Origin: Candidatus Poribacteria bacterium | GTDB taxonomy: Bacteria; Poribacteria; WGA-4E; WGA-3G | NCBI GenBank assembly: GCA_022821065.1 | Contig: JAJEEK010000056.1 | Coordinates: forward strand, 33,957 to 97,956 | Direction: 5' to 3' | Length of the DNA stretch: 64,000 nt | Shown here: positions 34,703 to 44,158 of the stretch, piece by piece | Numbering within the stretch: the first letter of the stretch is position 1 | Layout of the letters: the number at the start of each line of letters is the position of its first letter | Program-made: the position numbers and the translations under genes | Notes under the pieces: generated by a model | What the model saw: only the letters and a program-made list of their open reading frames with translations | The model's database searches: none | What the model was told of the DNA's origin: nothing

Positions 34703-34722
34703 GATCACAACAAATTGCGATC
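34703..34722. promoter_or_regulatory. inverted repeat, likely operator of the toxin-antitoxin pair
   Basis: GATCACAACAAATTGCGATC is an inverted repeat (GATC-x-CAA facing TTG-x-GATC) located between the promoter and the antitoxin start. Autorepression by the toxin-antitoxin complex is usual for such modules; assignment here is by position. Confidence 0.5.
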
Positions 34723-34753
34723 TTCAATTTCCTACGAAAGAATTATAACTAAG

Positions 34754-34782
34754 AGTATACCATCTTTTTGATACACCTTCAA
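34754..34782 (-). promoter_or_regulatory. promoter of the toxin-antitoxin operon
   Basis: Minus strand TTGAAG (34777-34782), 17-nt spacer, TATACT (34754-34759). Start of transcription near 34747, about 75 nt before the antitoxin ATG. Confidence 0.65.
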
Positions 34783-34841
34783 GAAAAAATATTTGATAAA
34801 AACGCTATCTCCTTTTAGAATATAGACAGTTCCATAAATAA

Positions 34842-34895
34842 GATGATTTGCCGTGGCAGCGCGTTATCATTTTTGAGAAGATTGGTGGGCAGTAA
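34842..34895 (+). pseudogene. remnant of the 3' end of a methyltransferase gene copy
   Basis: The first 39 nt repeat 33958-33996, the end of the methyltransferase gene, with three mismatches. It reads DDLPWQRVIIFEKIGGQ and a stop, against DDLPWQHVIIFEKVAVE in the intact gene. No start or catalytic part is present, so it is what is left of a duplicate, with the toxin-antitoxin module lying between the two copies. Confidence 0.75.
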
Positions 34896-34935
34896 GGTGT
34901 GTAAATATTTTGTCATGTCTGTTGTTCTGAATAGC

Positions 34936-34969
34936 GGATTACACGGATTTCGCGGATTTCACAGATTTT
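34936..34969. repeat. short GGATT-word repeat in intergenic DNA
   Basis: Three imperfect direct copies of the word GGATTnCnCGGATTT occur in series (ACGGATTTCGCGGATTTCACAG). It looks like a dispersed intergenic motif rather than coding. The rest of 34672-35002 holds the antitoxin promoter, operator and the gene remnant. Confidence 0.4.
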
Positions 34970-35002
34970 AGTTTTGGTGAGAAAAAAGATTTTGGGTGAC
35001 TG

Positions 35003-35797
35003 ATGAACAAACACATGCAGAAACAGCTACAAAAGTGGCAGCAAGCAGGACAACACCGACTGAACCAGGAAGCACTGGAGATACTCAAGACCCTCCATAT
35101 GGTAAGTCACTATCCGGACAAGGCACACCTGATGGCCGCGGAGGAAGTGCCTCTGGAGGAACTGAACCTGAGTTATCCTGACCTACCAATACTGGATCTG
35201 TTGCGGTGGGCAGAAGGGTTGATGTCCTGGCCGGAGGAACCCTCGAGTCCGAAACTATTTGAATTGGAGATGATGGTAATGGAAGGAGAAGATCCAAACA
35301 GAGTGATGAAACTGATTGCGGGACCGCACGGGGAAGGAAGTGTGGAAGTCAACCTATGGAAGCTACTGGAAGGGACACCGGAACAACAGGAGGAGATCAA
35401 ATGGGAACTCCGGAGCAATTTGAAGTACCTACTGGAGGACGCGCAGCACGAACTGAATTTACGCCGACAGCGGCGTGAGCTGCTACGCGCACAACAAAAA
35501 AATAGGGAAAACCGAGCATCTGTGTTGACACTAAAAGAAGAAGAAATCCTCTTGGATACAATTGAGGTAATAATTGAAGATGAGACCGCAAGGCTCACAG
35601 CGCAAGATACGCTCAATGAATCTGAACAAGAACTCCTTGAAGCACTACAAGTTGCCGGTGTTTCACCTGAATCTACACAAAGAACAGAGATTACACAGGA
35701 AATTGAAACTAAGCCCGACTCCACAGAGGTATCCAATACCAGTTTCGCGCAAGAGAAAATTATCCGCTGTTCTGAAGATCAAGTTTTTAGAAATTGA
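35003..35797 (+). CDS. uncharacterised protein, upstream part of a probably split gene
   Basis: 264 residues of unknown family. The N-terminal 155 residues are rich in Leu/Glu with CTG-heavy, higher-GC codons (EALEILKTLHMVSHYPDKAH, MVMEGEDPNRVMKLIAG). The remainder is A+T-rich and helical (LNLRRQRRELLRAQQKNREN). No signal peptide, enzyme motif or TM is visible. The frame stops at 35797, but from about 35759 the +1 frame carries a coherent coiled coil ending in a TM helix. The gene may thus have lost its natural 3' part through a 1-nt change in the AAAA run at 35756-35759. The codon-use break suggests a composite origin. Confidence 0.5.
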   Translation: MNKHMQKQLQKWQQAGQHRLNQEALEILKTLHMVSHYPDKAHLMAAEEVPLEELNLSYPDLPILDLLRWAEGLMSWPEEPSSPKLFELEMMVMEGEDPNRVMKLIAGPHGEGSVEVNLWKLLEGTPEQQEEIKWELRSNLKYLLEDAQHELNLRRQRRELLRAQQKNRENRASVLTLKEEEILLDTIEVIIEDETARLTAQDTLNESEQELLEALQVAGVSPESTQRTEITQEIETKPDSTEVSNTSFAQEKIIRCSEDQVFRN

Positions 35798-36167
35798 TCG
35801 TGAAACTTTTGAGAACTATGTTTATAACCACGATAAGGCAATAAAGGATAGAGAAAGGAAAATAAAACTGGAAATAGAAAGAGAAATAGATGCCGAGATA
35901 AGAGAGTACGTGCGAAAAAACACTGATACGAATGCTATAAGACAAGACGAAACGGATCGTATAAAACGGGAGGTAAGGGAAAATATTGACAAAACGGCAA
36001 TAATAAATAGTGTGAGATCACAGATAACACAGCAAGCAGAAGACGGGTTGTTAAACAAAAGAGATGAAGAAAATCTCAAACTTGGACGCTCACAAGGTTT
36101 CTGGTGGACTATCCTTAGTATTATTGGAATTGGAATTTTAATAGTCCTACTAACGTCAGCAGCGTAA
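35760..36167 (+). pseudogene. coiled-coil plus C-terminal TM segment without its own start (downstream part of split gene)
   Basis: From KLSAVLKIKFLEIDRETFEN onward this frame encodes about 135 residues of charged coiled coil (DRERKIKLEIEREIDAEIRE) and then one C-terminal TM helix (FWWTILSIIGIGILIVLLTS). No ATG, GTG or TTG lies in frame at the junction; the open frame does extend back to 35574, but that part overlaps the other ORF and reads as noise. It is best explained as the continuation of the 35003 gene after a +1 shift, or as a gene using a CTG start at 35772. The joined product would be a tail-anchored coiled-coil protein. Confidence 0.45.
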
Positions 36168-36186
36168 TTCAAAGGACATTACTTTG

Positions 36187-36816
36187 CTATGGTGTTACCA
36201 ATCCGGTACGGTTTGAAACTTCACTTGCCGCTTTGAAGACAGAATCAATCGCGCCGAATAGGATGGGCAGATTATCCACGCTAAAACTCGTTCTGTTTTG
36301 GGTGAAGGTTTCGTTGACAAGGTGCCCAATCTGCCAGAGCGTTCCGTCGCTGACAATACCGTACACAGGATGTTTTGTATCCTCGTTTATCTTTTGCGCG
36401 GCAACTAACTCCGCGAGGCATTGTCCCCAGCCTTGCTCAAAGTCGTTTTTCTTGGCTTCAACGAGCATTATTAACGGTGTGCCGACAACGAGTTTACCCA
36501 ACTCAGAGCGTGTTGAAATAAAATAATCCGGGGTACCGCTCAGCGTTTCATCGTAGGCAAGAGGTTCCTTTATCCAGAGGGCGTAGTGTTTAGCGTGCTT
36601 TTTGTAGACCTCTCGCAAAATGGGGAAAATAACGGCTTCACAGCGCGCGCCCTCGGACGCAAAAACCGGAATATACTGCCTGCTAAACTCCAATTCTTGT
36701 AGAAATTGTTCGGAAGGGGACACACCCTCCTCAATCTTTATGAAGTCATTTTCGATGTGTCGGATGCCAAATTTTTTCTGAACGTCAGGGATCGCTTTGA
36801 AATCACTAAATGCCAT
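36187..36816 (-). CDS. PD-(D/E)XK nuclease-like protein (type I restriction R-like N-terminal domain)
   Basis: 209 residues. The core GTPDYFIST followed after about 15 residues by LIMLVEAKKNDFEQGWGQCL matches the PD-(D/E)XK signature (Asp, then E-x-K) and the next helix carries a Gln (Q in AELVAAQ). A nuclease fold is therefore likely and all catalytic residues appear intact. It resembles stand-alone restriction-like endonuclease domains; whether it cuts DNA is unknown. ATG with AAGGAG upstream. No methyltransferase or helicase gene accompanies it. Confidence 0.7.
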   Translation of the reverse strand: MAFSDFKAIPDVQKKFGIRHIENDFIKIEEGVSPSEQFLQELEFSRQYIPVFASEGARCEAVIFPILREVYKKHAKHYALWIKEPLAYDETLSGTPDYFISTRSELGKLVVGTPLIMLVEAKKNDFEQGWGQCLAELVAAQKINEDTKHPVYGIVSDGTLWQIGHLVNETFTQNRTSFSVDNLPILFGAIDSVFKAASEVSNRTGLVTP

Positions 36817-36912
36817 TCTGTTGCTCCTTGAGGATTGGTAATTGTTAGAATTATATCACACCACGTGCAGCATATCAATGAAAACTGAATATCCACTTAA
36901 GAAGAAAAATGT

Positions 36913-36941
36913 TTGACAAAAGCGCGAGCGTATCATAAAAT
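36913..36941 (+). promoter_or_regulatory. promoter of the DUF1549/DUF1501 operon
   Basis: TTGACA at 36913-36918, 17-nt spacer, TAAAAT at 36936-36941. Start near 36948, which leaves a leader of about 130 nt before the GTG at 37081; no riboswitch or strong structure is recognised in it. Confidence 0.7.
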
Positions 36942-37080
36942 ATGGCAACGGTGCTAAACTTTTTGATTAAGGAAACGTCACAAATTGCCAAATCTGGTAT
37001 AGGAAATTGCAACTTAGATTTTTAGCATAGAAAACGAATAAGTTGCGGACTACAACGATGAAACAGGGAGAAAAATTCCA

Positions 37081-40000
37081 GTGAAGATCGCTAATAATAC
37101 GGTTCCACTATTTGCTGTGTTGGTGTGTTTCTGCCTTGCTGTATTAGGACTGCCCACGGTATATGGGGAACACCACGAAACCGCAGAAGTGACCCTTAAT
37201 TACAATCTTGACATCCGTCCGATTCTTTCGGATAACTGCTACGCCTGTCACGGTCCAGATGCTAAGACCCGACAGGCTGACTTGCGCCTTGATACGAAAG
37301 AGGGAGCGTTTTCCGAACCGAGCGGGTATCCGGTCCTCGTTCCGGGTAAACCTGAAGAGAGTGAGCTCTATCTCCGGATTCTATCCGAGGACGAAACCTA
37401 TCGCATGCCCCCATCGGACTTCAATAAGACGCTGACACCGGAGCAGATTGAAGCACTCACGCAGTGGATTCGCGAAGGCGCGCAGTGGGAAGAACACTGG
37501 TCGTTCACGCCCCTTGCACAACCGATGCCGCCTACTGTCAAGAACCGAGACTGGGGACGAAACCCGATTGACGCGTTCATCCTCTCACGCCTCGAAAAAG
37601 AGGGGCTACAACCCGCGGATGAAGCCGATAAACGGACGCTCATCCGACGCATAAGTTTCGATCTCACCGGCTTACCGCCGACGCTTGAAGAGATACACCG
37701 ATTCCTTAATGACGACTCGCCAAATGCATACCAAAATCTTATTGAGACCTTCATGGCGAAACCGGAATACGGGGAACATCTGGCGCGTTTCTGGTTAGAT
37801 GTCGCACGCTACGGCGATACACACGGACTGCATTTAGATAACTACCGTGAAATGTGGCCCTACCGGGATTGGGTTATCAACGCATTCAACAAAAATATGC
37901 CGTTCAATCAGTTTACAATTGAACAGTTGGCAGGTGATTTGCTACGAGAATCGACGCTTGATCAGCGTGTCGCTACCGGTTTTAATCGGAGCCACGTTAC
38001 GACAAGCGAAGGCGGTTCTATCGCCGACGAATATTACGTCCGATACGCTGTCGATAGAGCCAACACCACAGCCACGGTTTGGATGGGATTAACTGCTGGC
38101 TGTGCCCAGTGCCACGATCACAAATATGATCCAATTACGCAGAAGGAATACTATCAACTCTACGCCTACTTTAACAACATCACTGAGAATGCGATGGATG
38201 GCAACCGCAAGGATTCGCCGCCAGTCGTGAAACTTCCGACACCGGAGCAGAAGGCACAACTCGCAATCTATGATGCACAGATCACCGATTTAGATGGACA
38301 GAGCAAAGGTCCCCTCCCCCATATTGATACTGCCCAAATCGCATGGGAGAACAGAATACCACAGTGGACACATATTAAACCGAACGTTGTTCTCTCACAA
38401 GGGGGTGCGACGCTCGAAATTCAGGAAGATAATTCCGTTTTAGCGAGCGGCACGACCCCAGACAAAGAGGTCTACGAGATTATTGCTGAACTACCGTCCG
38501 GTAATTGGAGTGCTTTGCGACTCGAAGGTATTCCAGACCAGTCCCTGCCAGCAAGTGGTATCGGACGCAGCGATAACAGCAATGTGGTTCTGACAGGATT
38601 TTCTGTTGATGTCGTTCCTGCTTCAAAGGCAGCGGAAGTACTTAACGCTGCTAAAGAAGCAGCGGAGAAAGCAGCAGAAGCAGCGGAGGTGTCAGAAACA
38701 GCGGGAGAAGATGCGGCACCGGAAACCGCTGTGGCTGAAGAGGCACCACCAGAAACTGAAACCGCAAAAGAAGTAACCAGTAACCAGTCACCAGTAGCCA
38801 GTAAAGAAACTTCTTCTCTGGTAACTGGTAACTCGAAACTGGTAACTGAAAAAGTGGAAACAGCTGAGGAAAACAATCCGTGGACACCTGTCCCCATCGT
38901 ACAAGCCTGGGCGGACTACGAACAGCCAAACGGCGATTTCGTTATTGTGAATGCGATTGACGATAAACCTGAAACCGGATGGGGATTGGAAAGCAATAAA
39001 AACCCGGGCAACGGTCGGCAAGCGATCTTTCTTGTTGCAAATCCGTTCGGTACAGAAGGCGGCGTGTTAAGGATCCGGCTTAAACACGAATCTGAGCACG
39101 CTAAACACCACTTCGGACGGTTCAGACTTGCCGTTACAGATGTCCCGACGATCTACCCGATGGGTTCTAAAGTGTCGCTTGGAAACTGGAATTCTGTCGG
39201 TCCATTTACCGCTGAACACGGTAACATCGCCTTCTATAATGTCTATGAACCGGAAACCAAACCTGTCAATACACAAGATAAATTCACCATCGGTTCGGAG
39301 ACGTTGACGTGGCAACAGCAGACGCACTGGTCAGACGGACAGGTTCATAACGACATTGTCGGTGAAAATAGCGCGACGTACCTCTATCGGAACATCGTCT
39401 CCGAAACCAGACAGAAAGCGGTGCTTTACCTGAGTAGTAACGACGCTTTAAAGGTGTGGGTAAACCAAACGGAGGTGCTTGCGAGCAATATCCAGCGTGA
39501 TGCGGCACCGGATACGGAGAAACTCCAAATTCAACTGAATCCGGGTAACAATGCACTCCTGCTGAAGGTGGTCAACTATTCCGGTCCATCCGGTTTCTTC
39601 TTCCGTATGAAATCCGATGAACCGATGGTAACAGCGAATATCGTTGACACAATAGCGATCGAAAGAGGGCAGCGCAGCGCGGATCAACAGACACAAATCC
39701 GAGAATACTACCGCCGAAACGTTTCAAAGGACGAAGGTCTGAAAAAACTCTACGCGGATTTAGCGGATATCCAGAAAAAAAGGAACAGTCTGGATGGTTC
39801 TATTACCACGACACTTGTGATGCAGGAAAGAACGGAGCCGCGCGGTGCCTACGTTCTTGAACGCGGTGCCTATCAACACCGAGGCGATCAGGTCACCCCT
39901 CAGACTCCGGCAGTCCTCCCGCCGATGGTGAAGGGTGCGCCACCGAACCGATTGTCCCTGGCGAAATGGTTGGTCTCGCAGAAACATCCGCTCACCGCGC

Positions 40001-40899
40001 GTGTCACGATAAACCGTTTCTGGCAAAACGTCTTCGGCACCGGAATTGTCCTGACAGCGGAGGATTTCGGTACACAAGGTACGCCGCCGTCGCATCCGGA
40101 ACTCCTTGATTGGTTGGCAACCGAATTTATTGCCTCTGGCTGGGATGTGCAAGCGATGCTGAAACTGATGCTCACCTCAGCGACGTACCGTCAGAGTGCG
40201 AAGGTTACGCCTGAAAAATTGGAACGAGATGCGGATAACGTGTTGCTTTCTCGTGCGCCGCGCTACCGTTTTGATGCCGAAATCGTGCGAGATAACGCCC
40301 TCGCAGCGAGCGGTCTGTTGTATACGCAAATTGGTGGACCGAGTGTCAAACCGCCACAACCGGGGGGTCTCTGGAAAGCCGTCGGGTTTACTGGGTCTAA
40401 TACCGACACCTTCGTTAAAGATACGGGTGCTGAAAAAATATACCGTCGAAGTCTGTATACCTTCTGGAAACGGACTGCACCGCCGCCGCAGATGAATATT
40501 TTGGACGCGCCATCACGCGAGGCTTGCACAATCCGCCGTGAACGTACGAACACACCGATGCAGGCGTTAATGCTGATGAATGATCCGCAGTTCTTTGAAG
40601 CGGCACGCGTCTTCGCGGAACGCTCTATCAAAGCGGGTGGCGAAACGCCGGAGGAACGGATCGCTTTTATGTTTGAGATAGCGACTGCTCGCGAACCGAA
40701 ACCCTCGGAAGCAACACTGCTCCTTGAGACGCTGCAAGCACACGCCGAAGAATTCAAAGTGGATCCGGAAGCAGCCCAAAAACTTATCAATGTCGGCGAA
40801 TCGAAACCCGATGCAACCTTAGATGCAGCCGAAGTCGCTGCATGGACGATGATTGCGAACCTAATCCTGAATCTGGACGAAGTCCTGAACAAGGGTTAG
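37081..40899 (+). CDS. DUF1549/DUF1553 protein with cytochrome c-like PSCyt1 domain
   Basis: 1272 residues, exported (signal peptide 1-29 ending VYG). The PSCyt1 domain has C53-YA-C56-H57, a heme c attachment motif, in [23 protein letters not shown]1549 (about 155-365) ends with C341-AQ-C344-H345 in [15 protein letters not shown]1553 is C-terminal (about 970-1225, [20 protein letters not shown]). Between them lie an Ala/Glu-rich linker (about 515-560), a segment at 564-590 encoded by repeat family A, and a PBS-lyase-free jelly-roll-like region. GTG start with AGGGAG upstream. The DUF1501 partner follows 14 nt later, the standard Planctomycete-type pairing. Function is unknown; extracellular redox or polysaccharide processing has been suggested for these families. 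Confidence 0.9.
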   Translation: MKIANNTVPLFAVLVCFCLAVLGLPTVYGEHHETAEVTLNYNLDIRPILSDNCYACHGPDAKTRQADLRLDTKEGAFSEPSGYPVLVPGKPEESELYLRILSEDETYRMPPSDFNKTLTPEQIEALTQWIREGAQWEEHWSFTPLAQPMPPTVKNRDWGRNPIDAFILSRLEKEGLQPADEADKRTLIRRISFDLTGLPPTLEEIHRFLNDDSPNAYQNLIETFMAKPEYGEHLARFWLDVARYGDTHGLHLDNYREMWPYRDWVINAFNKNMPFNQFTIEQLAGDLLRESTLDQRVATGFNRSHVTTSEGGSIADEYYVRYAVDRANTTATVWMGLTAGCAQCHDHKYDPITQKEYYQLYAYFNNITENAMDGNRKDSPPVVKLPTPEQKAQLAIYDAQITDLDGQSKGPLPHIDTAQIAWENRIPQWTHIKPNVVLSQGGATLEIQEDNSVLASGTTPDKEVYEIIAELPSGNWSALRLEGIPDQSLPASGIGRSDNSNVVLTGFSVDVVPASKAAEVLNAAKEAAEKAAEAAEVSETAGEDAAPETAVAEEAPPETETAKEVTSNQSPVASKETSSLVTGNSKLVTEKVETAEENNPWTPVPIVQAWADYEQPNGDFVIVNAIDDKPETGWGLESNKNPGNGRQAIFLVANPFGTEGGVLRIRLKHESEHAKHHFGRFRLAVTDVPTIYPMGSKVSLGNWNSVGPFTAEHGNIAFYNVYEPETKPVNTQDKFTIGSETLTWQQQTHWSDGQVHNDIVGENSATYLYRNIVSETRQKAVLYLSSNDALKVWVNQTEVLASNIQRDAAPDTEKLQIQLNPGNNALLLKVVNYSGPSGFFFRMKSDEPMVTANIVDTIAIERGQRSADQQTQIREYYRRNVSKDEGLKKLYADLADIQKKRNSLDGSITTTLVMQERTEPRGAYVLERGAYQHRGDQVTPQTPAVLPPMVKGAPPNRLSLAKWLVSQKHPLTARVTINRFWQNVFGTGIVLTAEDFGTQGTPPSHPELLDWLATEFIASGWDVQAMLKLMLTSATYRQSAKVTPEKLERDADNVLLSRAPRYRFDAEIVRDNALAASGLLYTQIGGPSVKPPQPGGLWKAVGFTGSNTDTFVKDTGAEKIYRRSLYTFWKRTAPPPQMNILDAPSREACTIRRERTNTPMQALMLMNDPQFFEAARVFAERSIKAGGETPEERIAFMFEIATAREPKPSEATLLLETLQAHAEEFKVDPEAAQKLINVGESKPDATLDAAEVAAWTMIANLILNLDEVLNKG
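38771..38848. repeat. repeat family A, copy 2, in frame within the DUF1549/DUF1553 gene
   Basis: GTAACCAGTAACCAG words, a short centre with AAAGAAACTTCTTCT, then CTGGTAACTGGTAACTCG words. Length about 78 nt, no stop in frame, encoding a polar stretch that contains [18 protein letters not shown]. Confidence 0.85.
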
Positions 40900-40913
40900 T
40901 AGGAGCTTATCTA

Positions 40914-42392
40914 ATGGACCCGATTAAAGAATATCTGCAACTTGAAACGCGTCGTCAATTCTTTGGTAAATGTGCTATGGGACTTGGGGGTGCAGCCCTC
41001 TCTTCACTGCTACCGAGTGGTGTTGTTCAAGCCCTCGAACAACAAGCAGGAACGCGAGTTGGCGGTTTACCGGAACTCCCGCATTTTGCGCCAAAGGCGA
41101 AACGCGCTATCTATCTATTTATGTCAGGCGCACCGTCACAGATGGACCTGTATGACTATAAACCGAAGATGGGAGAATGGTTTGATAAAGACCTCCCGGA
41201 AACAGTGCGGATGGGGCAACGGCTCACGACGATGACATCCGGTCAAGCCCGTTTTCCGATTGCGCCGTCTATCTTCGAGTTTCAAAAGCATGACAACGGT
41301 AGCGATGGCGCGTGGCTGAGCGAATTGCTACCACACACTGCCTCCATGGTCAAAGACATCGCCATTATCAAATCGATACACACCGATGCGATTAATCACG
41401 ATCCGGCGATCACGTTTGTTTGTACGGGTGACGAAACGCCGGGCAAACCGAGTCTCGGCGCATGGCTGAGTTATGGGCTCGGCAGCGAAAACAGGAATCT
41501 TCCGTCATTTATCGTGATGAACGCCACATGGAGCGGTCCGAAAGGGGCGCAGGCACTCTATAACCGACTCTGGGGCTCCGGTTTCCTGCCATCGGAACAC
41601 CAAGGGGTGCTGCTCCGTAGTCAAGGCGATCCGGTGCTGTTCCTCTCAAATCCTGAAGGGATGAGTGAAAACGCCCGGAAACGGATGCTCGATTCGTTGG
41701 TGAAACTTAACGAGGAACTCTATCAAGAAGTCGGTGATCCGGAAACACATGCGCGTATTTCGCAATATGAGATGGCGTTCCGCATGCAGTCCTCTGTACC
41801 GGAACTCACAGACCTAAAGCAGGAGCCTGACAAAGTTAAGGAGATGTACGGACCCGAGGTTGACACCCCCGGCACATTCGCCAACTGTTGTATCCTCGCG
41901 CGTCGGATGATGGAACGCGATGTCCGACTCGTCCAAATTTTCCATCGCGGCTGGGATCAGCACGGCGATCTCCCCAAAAACATCCGTAACCAAGCTCGCG
42001 ACATTGATCAACCTTCGACAGCACTCGTTCAAGATTTGAAACAACGCGGTATGCTTGACGATACACTTGTTGTCTGGGGGGGTGAGTTCGGACGGACTGT
42101 TTACTGCCAGGGGGCACTCTCAAAAGAAAACTACGGACGCGACCATCACCCGAAATGTTTCACGATATGGATGGCAGGTGCTGGTATCAAAGGCGGGATC
42201 GTACACGGTGAAACTGATGACTTTAGTTATAACATCGTTAAAGACCCGGTTTCTGTTCGAGACCTAAATGCGACGATTCTTAACCAACTCGGTATCGACC
42301 ATGAGCGGTTGACCTTCAAGTTCCAAGGACTTGATCATCGGTTAACTGGGGTTGAGGAGAAAGCGCAGGTTGTCAACGAGATATTGGCATGA
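40914..42392 (+). CDS. DUF1501 domain protein, copy 1 (Tat-exported)
   Basis: 492 residues. The N-terminus [20 protein letters not shown] with R13-R14 is a twin-arginine signal. The rest is the DUF1501 sulfatase-like fold (alkaline phosphatase superfamily): [54 protein letters not shown] and [21 protein letters not shown] carry the conserved acidic and His residues. ATG at 40914 has TAGGAG upstream; the open frame extends back into the preceding gene but is not conserved there. It forms an operon with the DUF1549/DUF1553 gene. Confidence 0.92.
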   Translation: MDPIKEYLQLETRRQFFGKCAMGLGGAALSSLLPSGVVQALEQQAGTRVGGLPELPHFAPKAKRAIYLFMSGAPSQMDLYDYKPKMGEWFDKDLPETVRMGQRLTTMTSGQARFPIAPSIFEFQKHDNGSDGAWLSELLPHTASMVKDIAIIKSIHTDAINHDPAITFVCTGDETPGKPSLGAWLSYGLGSENRNLPSFIVMNATWSGPKGAQALYNRLWGSGFLPSEHQGVLLRSQGDPVLFLSNPEGMSENARKRMLDSLVKLNEELYQEVGDPETHARISQYEMAFRMQSSVPELTDLKQEPDKVKEMYGPEVDTPGTFANCCILARRMMERDVRLVQIFHRGWDQHGDLPKNIRNQARDIDQPSTALVQDLKQRGMLDDTLVVWGGEFGRTVYCQGALSKENYGRDHHPKCFTIWMAGAGIKGGIVHGETDDFSYNIVKDPVSVRDLNATILNQLGIDHERLTFKFQGLDHRLTGVEEKAQVVNEILA

Positions 42393-42399
42393 AAAAATA

Positions 42400-42494
42400 G
42401 TTAACAGTCTCCAGTAACCAGTAACCAGAAAAGAGATACTTGGATAACATAACCTCTCTTAACTGGAAACTTGTAACTGGCCACTGGGAACTTC
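42400..42494. repeat. repeat family A, copy 3 (between the two DUF1501 genes)
   Basis: GTTAACAGTCTCCAGTAACC, AGTAACCAGAAAAGAG, a 25-nt centre, then CTCTCTTAACTGGAAACTTG and TAACTGGCCACTGGGAACTTC. The two arms are imperfect reverse complements. The same text follows the second DUF1501 gene. Confidence 0.85.
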
Positions 42495-42524
42495 AATAGG
42501 TATCGCAAAGGAGCGTCACATAAA

Positions 42525-44003
42525 ATGGACCCTATTAAGGAATATCTCAAACTTGAAACCCGCCGCCAATTCTTCGGCAAATGTGCTATGGGACTCGGCG
42601 GTGCAGCCCTTGCCTCATTGCTGCCGAATACGGTTGCGAATGCGCTCGAACAGCAAGCAGTGCCACAAACGGGTGGGTTGCCTGAACTCCCACACTTCGC
42701 GCCGAAGGCGAAACGCGCCATCTATCTATTCATGTCCGGCGCACCCTCGCAGATGGACCTGTATGACTACAAACCGGTGATGGGAGAATGGTTCGACAAA
42801 GACTTACCGGAAACGGTCCGGATGGGACAACGCCTCACAACGATGACTTCCGGTCAGAAACGTTTCCCGATTGCGCCGTCTATTTTCGAGTTTCAAAAAC
42901 ATGACAACGGCAGCGACGGCGCATGGATTAGCGAATTGCTGCCGCACACGGCTTCTATGGTAAAAGACATTGCCATTGTTAAGTCGGTACACACCGATGC
43001 GATTAATCACGATCCAGCGATTACTTACGTTTGCACGGGTGATGAAACCCCCGGCAAACCGAGCCTCGGTGCGTGGCTCAGCTACGGATTAGGAACGGAA
43101 AACAGGAACCTACCGTCCTTCATCGTGATGAACGCTACATGGAGTGGCAGGAAGTCCGCGCAAGCACTTTATAACCGTCTCTGGGGTGCCGGTTTCCTCC
43201 CATCTGAGCATCAAGGCGTCCTCCTCCGTAGCCAAGGCGATCCGGTGCTGTTCCTCTCAAATCCTGAAGGGATGAGCGAAAACGCCCGGAAACGGATGCT
43301 TGATACGTTGGTTAAACTCAACGAGGAGCTCTACCAAGAAGTCGGTGATCCAGAAACGCATGCGCGTATCTCACAATATGAGATGGCGTACCGAATGCAG
43401 ACTTCCGTTCCCGAACTCACAGACCTGAAACAGGAACCCGATAACATCTTGAAGATGTACGGTCCTGATGTCCATACGCCGGGTACGTTCGCACACTGCT
43501 GTATCCTTGCCCGTCGGATGATGGAACGTGATGTCCGACTCGTCCAAATCTTCCACCGCGGCTGGGACCAACACGGGAACCTGCCGAAAGATATCCGAAA
43601 CCAGTGTCGTGATATTGACCAACCTTCAACGGCACTCGTTCAAGATTTGAAACAGCGCGGGATGCTCGACGATACGCTCGTTGTTTGGGGCGGTGAGTTC
43701 GGACGAACCGTTTACTGCCAAGGTGCTTTGACAAAAGAGAACTACGGACGCGACCATCACCCGAAATGCTTTACAATGTGGATGGCGGGTGCTGGTATCA
43801 GAGGCGGGATCGTGCACGGCGAAACTGATGACTTTAGTTATAACATCGTCAAAGACCCGGTCTCGGTTCGAGACTTAAACGCTACGATTCTCAATCAGCT
43901 CGGTATCGACCATGAACGGTTGACCTTCAAATTTCAAGGACTCGATCATCGGTTAACGGGTGTCCAAGAGGAAGCGCGAGTTGTCAGTGAGATTTTAGCG
44001 TGA
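42525..44003 (+). CDS. DUF1501 domain protein, copy 2 (tandem duplicate)
   Basis: 492 residues, same length as the preceding DUF1501 protein and nearly identical along its whole length; differences are scattered single residues (for example [10 protein letters not shown] against [10 protein letters not shown]). The Tat signal [18 protein letters not shown] is kept, as are the catalytic-site regions. ATG at 42525 is preceded by AAAGGAG. Because the flanking repeat is also duplicated, the duplication unit appears to be gene plus repeat. Retention of both frames suggests recent duplication or selection for dosage. Confidence 0.92.
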   Translation: MDPIKEYLKLETRRQFFGKCAMGLGGAALASLLPNTVANALEQQAVPQTGGLPELPHFAPKAKRAIYLFMSGAPSQMDLYDYKPVMGEWFDKDLPETVRMGQRLTTMTSGQKRFPIAPSIFEFQKHDNGSDGAWISELLPHTASMVKDIAIVKSVHTDAINHDPAITYVCTGDETPGKPSLGAWLSYGLGTENRNLPSFIVMNATWSGRKSAQALYNRLWGAGFLPSEHQGVLLRSQGDPVLFLSNPEGMSENARKRMLDTLVKLNEELYQEVGDPETHARISQYEMAYRMQTSVPELTDLKQEPDNILKMYGPDVHTPGTFAHCCILARRMMERDVRLVQIFHRGWDQHGNLPKDIRNQCRDIDQPSTALVQDLKQRGMLDDTLVVWGGEFGRTVYCQGALTKENYGRDHHPKCFTMWMAGAGIRGGIVHGETDDFSYNIVKDPVSVRDLNATILNQLGIDHERLTFKFQGLDHRLTGVQEEARVVSEILA

Positions 44004-44009
44004 AAAAAT

Positions 44010-44144
44010 AGTTAACAGTCTCCAGTAACCAGTAACCAGTAACCAGAAAAGAGATGTTGTGTTATCCGTAGTTCTCTTAACTGGAAACTGTTAACTGGAA
44101 ACTTGAAAAACTGGAAACTTGTAACTGGCCACTGGGAACTTCAA
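44010..44144. repeat. repeat family A, copy 4 (long form)
   Basis: GTTAACAGTCTCCAGTAACC and two more CAGTAAC words, a centre, CTCTTAACTGGAAACTG, TTAACTGGAAACTTG and a second CTGGAAACTTGTAACTGGCC word. It is copy 3 with extra units and ends 15 nt before the first channel gene. Confidence 0.85.
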
Positions 44145-44158
44145 TAGGGATTGTAGGT

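Noticed and set aside
35173..35736. 187-residue Ser-rich antisense ORF
   Set aside because: Antisense to the 35003 gene; composition reflects complement of Glu/Leu-rich codons.
38472..38929. Hydrophobic antisense ORFs in the DUF1549 gene
   Set aside because: The [18 protein letters not shown] text is the reverse reading of repeat family A, not a gene; useful only as evidence for the repeat's coding frames.
40914..44144. Composite transposon or IS flanked by repeat family A
   Set aside because: No transposase is present and the repeats are ends of a tandem duplication unit, not of a mobile element.
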